A stretch of 64,000 bases of DNA, from IMG/VR virus record IMGVR_UViG_3300008110_000207, positions 1-64,000 of that record; one strand, given 5' to 3'. Positions 60,028 to 64,000 of this stretch are shown here, piece by piece (position 1 is the first letter of the stretch; each line of letters starts with the position of its first letter). The position numbers and the translations under genes are program-made. The notes below the pieces were generated by a model that was given only the letters and a program-made list of their open reading frames with translations, was not told the origin of the DNA and did no database searches. Source of the stretch: a virus.

Positions 60028-60615
60028 ATGTCAAAACCAGAATGGTTACTTAGTGATAACCCATACGGAAAAGTATTCTTTGGTCCAGGAGCAGAGAAGA
60101 AAAAAGATCCAGGACTTCAATACACTGTTTCATTAACAAATGGGTATAATCAAACTCATACCAAGGATGGAAACAAGGGTGAAATAGTTCGTGGAACTTC
60201 TCATGAGATCATCAAAGGACAAAAACCTGGAGATGATCGAAAACAAAAAGAAAAAGAGAACGTAACCAAATCAATTATTGTTGAGGAAGGTGATATCTCA
60301 ATTATTGCCGAGAATGGAAATATTAAGTTAAAAGCAAAGAATATTTTCATTGAGACCATTGGAGATGGCAATGATGGTTCATTTATGGTAAAAGCAAACG
60401 AAGCAATTACCATGACTGCTGGAGAGCAAATGACTTTGGGTGGTGCAAAAATCTGCATGTCAACTCCAGATTCAATCACTTTCAATGCCGATGGTATTAT
60501 TTACATGTTATGTAAGGATATAAGTAAAGGATCACCACTTGCTGGTGTTTTAGGAAATTTTATTCCAGGTCCAGTTAAGGATCTAATTGATGGAATCGCA
60601 CTTAGTTGCAAATAA
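60028..60615 (+). CDS. gp5 C-terminal needle-like beta-helix protein (195 aa)
   Basis: After an N-terminal 75 residues (MSKPEWLLSDNPYGKVFFGP) comes a run of short alternating strands, EEGDISIIAENGNIKLKAKN IFIET and KANEAITMTAGEQMTLGGAK ICMSTPDSITFNADG. This is typical of the triple-stranded beta-helix of T4 gp5C and VgrG spikes. The C-terminus is short and hydrophobic with two cysteines. It probably assembles as the membrane-piercing needle together with the OB-fold protein encoded at 56829; this pairing is inferred. Confidence 0.72.
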   Translation: MSKPEWLLSDNPYGKVFFGPGAEKKKDPGLQYTVSLTNGYNQTHTKDGNKGEIVRGTSHEIIKGQKPGDDRKQKEKENVTKSIIVEEGDISIIAENGNIKLKAKNIFIETIGDGNDGSFMVKANEAITMTAGEQMTLGGAKICMSTPDSITFNADGIIYMLCKDISKGSPLAGVLGNFIPGPVKDLIDGIALSCK

Positions 60616-60624
60616 GGAGAATTT

Positions 60625-61419
60625 ATGGCTTTTGATACTCTAGATGTTGGTACATTAGATGTTTTTAATCCTCTAGTTGGTGGAGCACTTGTAATTCCAA
60701 AAGGATTTTGGGAACCTGGAACTGCATCAATTCATAAATTGCACTGTGGTCAAGGTGCAATGGCAACTCCTTTTGCTGCTTCATTGGTAGTCGGTCCTTC
60801 AGCAACTTCACCATTATCAATTAATACGATTGGACTTGAACAACTAACTGGTATTAGAAATTGTTTTGGATCTGACATCAAAATTGGATCAAACATTTCT
60901 CTTGGAGCATTAGACATATCTTATAATGGTGTTAATTCTGAACTTAATGGAATTAAAGCTGCCGCAGTTCCTGAGTGGAGTACAGTTGCTCCAAAATTTG
61001 ATGCAAACGCATTCACAATGGATTTAAAATCACCTGCAGGAAAACTTAAAGGTGCATGGCTTTACAACGGATCTACTATTTGTGCTCCGTGCCCATCAGA
61101 TCAAAGATCAAAAACCAACGTTGTTAATTTAGAAAATTCTCTTGAAAAAGTATTAAGTTTAAGAGGAGTTTCTTTTAGTTGGAATCCTGATGTCGTACCT
61201 GGTAGAGCAAAAAAACAAGATATTGCAATTGGACTTATTGCTCAAGAAGTTGAAAAAGTTATTCCAGAAGTTGTTGTTAGAGAAAAAATAGAAAATGAAG
61301 ATTTAAAAACTGTTGAATATGGAAATTTAACAGCTGTTTTAATTGAAGCAATTAAAGAACAACAACAACAAATTGAAGAACTAAAGCAAAGAATAACAGA
61401 CCTAGAAGGAAATAAATAA
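60625..61419 (+). CDS. Virion protein with C-terminal S74 chaperone (264 aa)
   Basis: AAGGAG 7 bp upstream supports ATG 60625. The N-terminal ~165 residues form a beta-rich domain (TLDVGTLDVFNPLVGGALVI, KGAWLYNGSTICAPC). From PSDQRSKTNVVNLENSLEKV an S74 intramolecular chaperone follows, with LRGVSFSWNPDV, IAIGLIAQEVEKVIPEVVV and a coiled-coil end IKEQQQQIEELKQRITDLE. The Ser of SDQRSK is the expected self-cleavage site. It is the third S74 protein in the window, here among hub genes rather than fibre genes. Confidence 0.86.
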   Translation: MAFDTLDVGTLDVFNPLVGGALVIPKGFWEPGTASIHKLHCGQGAMATPFAASLVVGPSATSPLSINTIGLEQLTGIRNCFGSDIKIGSNISLGALDISYNGVNSELNGIKAAAVPEWSTVAPKFDANAFTMDLKSPAGKLKGAWLYNGSTICAPCPSDQRSKTNVVNLENSLEKVLSLRGVSFSWNPDVVPGRAKKQDIAIGLIAQEVEKVIPEVVVREKIENEDLKTVEYGNLTAVLIEAIKEQQQQIEELKQRITDLEGNK

Positions 61420-61443
61420 AAATTATTACGATGATTCAATTAA

Positions 61444-62379
61444 ATGGATGAAAATTTAAGAAATAATGCTCTTAAAGTTTTTGAGAATGAGCAAAATCAA
61501 TTAAACGGTGTCTTTGATAAACAATCTGATGTTACGGCACCAACAAAGATGATGAAAGTGAACATCATTCAAAATGCTAATGGAACTTGGTCAAAAGAAG
61601 AAGTAGAAGAAGATAGTGGTTTATATGATGAGAGTGTAGTTGGAAAAGTTGAACAGCAAATTGAGGATGATGTCAAAACTCTTCAACAGTTTTGTGCAAT
61701 TCCTGATAATACAATTATATCATTCAATGCACAGATTAATGAATTAAAATCTCAAATTGCAACGTTATCTGCACAAGCAACTAGTGGAAACTGCTGGCCT
61801 GGAGTTGCTTGCAGCACCACATTGCCTGGTAATACAATATGTTCGGGAGTAACTACAGATCTTGCCACTTATACCGTAATCAATCAAGATAGAGATGCAT
61901 TAAAGATATTTCAAAGTATGTCTGGACCAAATCAAAATTTTGCCGCAGAAGATCCCTTTGATCCGGATGATACTGTAACACTATCAACATCTTATGCTGG
62001 ATATGGTTATGAAAATGTAAAGCAAGATGATGGTGGATCATTAGTTACAAGTCAAGGAAGATTTGATGTGTCTGGAATAACGACAGATCACAGTGCCAGA
62101 CGTATTTCAACTGTCCCTAATGTTTACTATACTGGAGCAACAGTACCTGGTGCAACTTGTGTATCAATTGCCAATTCAATTACAGCACTTCAAGCACAAA
62201 TTGTATCTTTAAGAGCACAACGAGATGCTGCAGTAAATAGAACGAATTTAAATGCCGTAAAAAATACAAAAAAAGAGAAAGAACTTCAAAATTGGGGATG
62301 TAAAAATTTAAGAGAAAGAGTTACCGCAAGAAAAACTAAAAATACATCGGCAATTGCTGCAGTTCAAAGTTTTTCCTAA
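61444..62379 (+). CDS. Hypothetical virion protein with flanking coiled coils (311 aa)
   Basis: It begins MDENLRNNALKVFENEQNQL with no strong ribosome-binding site. One coiled coil lies at about 90-115 (ISFNAQINELKSQIATLSAQ) and another at about 245-300 (ITALQAQIVSLRAQRDAAVN). They flank a compact Cys-containing beta region (GNCWPGVACSTTLPGNTICS). The C-terminus is basic. It is the last gene of the hub block before a sigma-70 promoter. Family is not recognised. Confidence 0.7.
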   Translation: MDENLRNNALKVFENEQNQLNGVFDKQSDVTAPTKMMKVNIIQNANGTWSKEEVEEDSGLYDESVVGKVEQQIEDDVKTLQQFCAIPDNTIISFNAQINELKSQIATLSAQATSGNCWPGVACSTTLPGNTICSGVTTDLATYTVINQDRDALKIFQSMSGPNQNFAAEDPFDPDDTVTLSTSYAGYGYENVKQDDGGSLVTSQGRFDVSGITTDHSARRISTVPNVYYTGATVPGATCVSIANSITALQAQIVSLRAQRDAAVNRTNLNAVKNTKKEKELQNWGCKNLRERVTARKTKNTSAIAAVQSFS

Positions 62380-62386
62380 GACCCCC

Positions 62387-62422
62387 TTGACACCAGGACC
62401 AAGACCCCCTATAATATGGGGG
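62387..62422 (+). promoter_or_regulatory. Consensus sigma-70 promoter with palindromic -10 region
   Basis: TTGACA (62387-62392) and TATAAT (62410-62415) are 17 bp apart. CCCCC (62405-62409) and GGGGG (62418-62422) flank the -10 as an inverted repeat. It starts the transcription unit of the small gene at 62430, with a very short leader. Confidence 0.83.
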
Positions 62423-62429
62423 TAATCAA

Positions 62430-62627
62430 ATGAATCACCCAATGCCCACCGAAGAAATCCTGAGTCGTTGTGTTGTCGATACTTTGGCACGTAAGTTCTA
62501 TTTGTATTCGAGTGAAGGTAACGAACGAGTTGTGGAGTGTGAGACCGTAGATCAATTCATGAATGTACTAGAAGTTGTTCGTGATCAAGTCAGTGATGAT
62601 TGTCTTGCATATTCCAATCCTCTCTGA
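62430..62627 (+). CDS. Small hypothetical protein (65 aa)
   Basis: MNHPMPTEEILSRCVVDTLA RKFYLYSSEGNERVVECETV is a compact alpha/beta sequence with two cysteines and an acidic C-terminus (VRDQVSDDCLAY). An internal Met at residue 5 could also start it. The strong upstream promoter suggests early expression, perhaps an anti-host function, but no family is recognised. Confidence 0.68.
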   Translation: MNHPMPTEEILSRCVVDTLARKFYLYSSEGNERVVECETVDQFMNVLEVVRDQVSDDCLAYSNPL

Positions 62628-62629
62628 TT

Positions 62630-62637
62630 TATAAATA
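62630..62637 (+). promoter_or_regulatory. T4-like late promoter TATAAATA
   Basis: Full-consensus TATAAATA only 6 bp before ATG 62644. Transcription from it would begin at or just past the start codon, so it more likely serves genes and tRNAs further downstream. Confidence 0.6.
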
Positions 62638-62643
62638 TCCAAA

Positions 62644-62814
62644 ATGGAAATTTTTACCGTGGAAGAATTTCAAGAACGATGGGATGAATTAATCAAAAGA
62701 GTTGAGAATGGAGAGACGTTAGGAATTGTGGATGAAGAAGGTAGAGCTGCTGTGATGATACCTGCGGATGATGACTTTGTGCGAATACACACTGAGCACG
62801 ACGAAGCACCCTGA
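62644..62814 (+). CDS. Orphan Phd/YefM-like antitoxin (56 aa)
   Basis: MEIFTVEEFQERWDELIKRV ENGETLGIVDEEGRAAVMIP matches the N-terminal fold of Phd/YefM antitoxins (strand, helix, E-x-G-E then strand and A-V-M-I-P). The toxin-binding tail is short and acidic (ADDDFVRIHTEHDEAP). No toxin gene is adjacent. It may neutralise a host toxin or act as a small repressor; both are inference. Its TGA stop lies inside the stem of the following terminator. Confidence 0.7.
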   Translation: MEIFTVEEFQERWDELIKRVENGETLGIVDEEGRAAVMIPADDDFVRIHTEHDEAP

Positions 62815-62828
62815 TCTTCAGGGTTTTT
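62808..62828 (+). terminator. Rho-independent terminator
   Basis: ACCCTGA (62808-62814) pairs with TCAGGGT (62818-62824), loop TCT, followed by a T-run. It lies directly before tRNA-Ile, so the tRNA probably depends on read-through or processing. Confidence 0.85.
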
Positions 62829-62830
62829 AT

Positions 62831-62902
62831 GGGAGTGTCGCCTATGGGTTAAGGCCATCGCCTTATAAGCGGTAGAACTGGGTTCAAGTCCCAGCATTCC
62901 CA
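62831..62902 (+). tRNA. tRNA-Ile (anticodon UAU)
   Basis: The cloverleaf can be drawn fully: acceptor GGGAGTG/CATTCCC with one G-U pair, D-stem GCCT/AGGC, anticodon stem ATCGC/GCGGT with loop CTTATAA (TAT at 62864-62866), and T-arm CTGGG-TTCAAGT-CCCAG with discriminator A. It reads AUA, a codon frequent in the AT-rich phage genes but rare in many hosts. Confidence 0.9.
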
Positions 62903-62904
62903 TT

Positions 62905-62940
62905 AGTTAGAACAATCGTATAAATACTATTGTTCTAACT
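62905..62940 (+). promoter_or_regulatory. 12-bp perfect inverted repeat with a TATAAATA late promoter in its loop
   Basis: AGTTAGAACAAT (62905-62916) and ATTGTTCTAACT (62929-62940) are perfect inverted repeats around a 12-base loop containing TATAAATA (62919-62926). The right arm ends 9 bp before the HNH start at 62950. Late transcripts would lack the left arm. Confidence 0.85.
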
Positions 62941-62949
62941 TATAGTTCA

Positions 62950-63327
62950 ATGATTGGTAAGTGTTTATCTTGTGAAAAAAACTTTAAGTATATGCCGTCA
63001 CAATCGACAGGTAAATACTGTTCTCGTAAATGTCAGCAAGACAACCAAGATCGTGAATATATCACTGAATGGTTGAATGGCACAAAATCTGGTATAATAA
63101 GGGGTAATTCACTCTCTGGTTATGTTAGAAGACATTTGCTAGAAGAAGCAGGATACAAATGCTCTCAATGTAGTTGGGCAGGTGTCAATCCAGTTTCTGG
63201 AAATACAACACTAGAAATCGACCACATTGATGGTAATAGGAAGAATGCTAGTAAAGACAATCTTCGAGTATTATGCCCTAACTGTCATTCATTAACTCCT
63301 ACTTATCGAGCGTTGAATATAAAATAG
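62950..63327 (+). CDS. HNH homing endonuclease, free-standing
   Basis: This 125-residue protein has an N-terminal treble-clef-like zinc site (CLSCEKNFKY, YCSRKCQQ). The C-terminal HNH module is YKCSQCSW, LEIDHIDGNRKNASKDNLRV, LCPNCHS. It lies between tRNA-Ile and tRNA-Met, and its TAG stop supplies the first base of the following tRNA, consistent with homing into a tRNA cluster. Expression is probably governed by the hairpin/late promoter just upstream. Confidence 0.9.
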   Translation: MIGKCLSCEKNFKYMPSQSTGKYCSRKCQQDNQDREYITEWLNGTKSGIIRGNSLSGYVRRHLLEEAGYKCSQCSWAGVNPVSGNTTLEIDHIDGNRKNASKDNLRVLCPNCHSLTPTYRALNIK

Positions 63328-63399
63328 CTGGTTTAGCTCTCTGGCGAAAGCACTGCCCTCATAAGGCAAGACAGGTCGGTTCGATCCCGACAACCAGCA
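63327..63399 (+). tRNA. tRNA with CAU anticodon (Met, or Ile if lysidine-modified)
   Basis: Acceptor GCTGGTT/AACCAGC, a 3-bp D-stem GCT/AGC, anticodon loop CTCATAA (CAT at 63360-63362), T-arm GTCGG-TTCGATC-CCGAC and discriminator A. The anticodon stem has a C-A mismatch at its base. Sequence alone does not decide between elongator Met and lysidine-modified Ile. Confidence 0.85.
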
Positions 63400-63400
63400 C

Positions 63401-63429
63401 TTGACCACTACAACTCTCTGAGTTATAAT
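63401..63429 (+). promoter_or_regulatory. Near-consensus sigma-70 promoter of tRNA-Leu
   Basis: TTGACC (63401-63406) and TATAAT (63424-63429) are 17 bp apart, between two tRNA genes. The start is expected around 63436, about 6 nt before the tRNA at 63442. Confidence 0.82.
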
Positions 63430-63441
63430 GGTCCCATACAC

Positions 63442-63525
63442 GGGGCGGTGACGTAACTGGTAGCCGTATCAGACTTAAAATCTGCTGGGAGTATTCCCGT
63501 GGGGGTTCGATTCCCCCTCGCCCTA
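63442..63525 (+). tRNA. tRNA-Leu (anticodon UAA)
   Basis: A class II tRNA with a long variable arm (GGGA/TCCC stem). Acceptor GGGGCGG/TCGCCCT includes terminal G-U pairs. The anticodon arm is CAGA-CTTAAAA-TCTG with TAA at 63476-63478, T-arm GGGGG-TTCGATT-CCCCC, discriminator A. It reads UUA, abundant in this AT-rich genome. It has its own promoter. Confidence 0.92.
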
Positions 63526-63531
63526 CTGAAA

Positions 63532-63538
63532 ATAAATA
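63532..63538 (+). promoter_or_regulatory. T4-like late promoter ATAAATA
   Basis: ATAAATA shortly after tRNA-Leu. Its position argues for the downstream ATG at 63560 rather than 63545 as the start of the next gene in late transcripts. Confidence 0.55.
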
Positions 63539-63559
63539 TAAGATATGGGAATTTTTCCT

Positions 63560-63865
63560 ATGTCTTATCGTATCGATTCTGCATACTGCTGGTACAATAA
63601 TGGCAGTATGATTGTGAAAATGTATTTCATCAATCATATACCTTTTACGTTTGATGAAATGCCAGAAGGTCATTTGTATGATCAGGATCTTTGTAGAGAA
63701 GCAGATAAGAACAGATCATTTGAACCAGATGATTTGTATAGAAATTCTTTCTACTTGATAGATGAAGAAGTACACCCTTGTTTCTTCCCAGTTGAGTTAG
63801 AGAACCCTGAAGATATGCCTGATGATATTGAATTTGAATATGACGAGGAAGATTTGACTTCATAA
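63560..63865 (+). CDS. Acidic hypothetical protein (101 aa)
   Basis: MSYRIDSAYCWYNNGSMIVK leads an alpha/beta protein with a strongly acidic C-terminus (DMPDDIEFEYDEEDLTS). An alternative ATG at 63545 adds five residues, but it lies only 6 bp after the late promoter box, whereas GGGA precedes 63560. No family is recognised. The stop overlaps the next late promoter. Confidence 0.62.
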   Translation: MSYRIDSAYCWYNNGSMIVKMYFINHIPFTFDEMPEGHLYDQDLCREADKNRSFEPDDLYRNSFYLIDEEVHPCFFPVELENPEDMPDDIEFEYDEEDLTS

Positions 63866-63868
63866 ATA
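63862..63868 (+). promoter_or_regulatory. T4-like late promoter ATAAATA
   Basis: ATAAATA overlaps the preceding TAA and lies 32 bp before ATG 63901. Confidence 0.62.
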
Positions 63869-63900
63869 AAAGATAGAAAACAATTAAAAGTCGTAATAAA

Positions 63901-64000
63901 ATGCCTCTTAATAAGTTAGATAATTTTATAAAGAATACTGATGGGCGTATTCTTTATGTAAGTCCAAGTGATCTTGATTCCACTGATAGTATTGATAATC
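63901..64000 (+). CDS. Virion structural protein, N-terminal end only (runs off window)
   Basis: The visible 33 residues MPLNKLDNFIKNTDGRILYV SPSDLDSTDSIDN resemble the start of a large cyanophage structural protein recalled from memory. The frame is open to the window edge. A late promoter precedes it. Confidence 0.65.
   Translation, partial: MPLNKLDNFIKNTDGRILYVSPSDLDSTDSIDN

Overview
The window is a contiguous piece of a T4-like myovirus genome that infects marine cyanobacteria (a Synechococcus/Prochlorococcus cyanomyovirus, Kyanoviridae-type). The evidence is a full-length photosystem II D2 gene (psbD) next to T4 core genes (gp32, gp33, gp59, gp4, gp48, gp53, gp54, gp26, gp27-like, gp5-like), with phoH, thyX and glutaredoxin. 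Most genes lie on the plus strand, tightly packed with ATGA, GTGA or TAATG junctions. T4-like late promoters (ATAAATA/CTAAATA/TATAAATA) sit between modules, and a few near-consensus sigma-70 promoters with 17-bp spacers are present.

Layout. 1-2650: a homing-endonuclease remnant (NUMOD3 repeats), psbD with its own promoter and terminator, four small ORFs and an HNH endonuclease. 2650-24130: very long, low-complexity, repeat-built virion fibre genes. One has lost its reading frame at an exactly duplicated 114-bp stretch, and two end in S74 intramolecular-chaperone domains. 24130-33620: three tandem paralogous adhesin-like proteins made of Asp-box-like blades (S-T-D/N-x-I-x-W) and polyglycine segments. 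33667-38361: five glycosyltransferase/methyltransferase genes directly downstream, which may decorate virion or host glycans. 38360-46540: small early-type genes, a candidate structured small RNA, glutaredoxin, thyX, phoH, a RecB-like exonuclease, gp33, a GIY-YIG endonuclease, gp59, a DUF1825-like gene and gp32. These are replication, recombination and late-transcription functions.

46540-50014: a Mom/GNAT-like gene faces a minus-strand block of gp53, gp48, an unknown gene, gp4 and a degenerate homing endonuclease. 50056-62380: baseplate-hub and tail genes (gp54, gp26, a small partner, two tape-measure-like proteins, gp27-like, a split gp5, more structural genes and an S74 protein). 62387-64000: a sigma-70 promoter, small genes including an orphan Phd-like antitoxin, three tRNAs (Ile-UAU, CAU, Leu-UAA) with an HNH gene wedged between two of them, and the start of another structural gene.

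The most notable non-coding signals are: perfect 12-bp inverted repeats enclosing a TATAAATA late promoter in front of two different homing-endonuclease genes, an arrangement like that known for T4 I-TevI; face-to-face late promoters between the divergent units at 50015-50054; a promoter/three-hairpin/terminator cassette at 38557-38688; and a 14-bp inverted repeat around the start of the gene at 41124.
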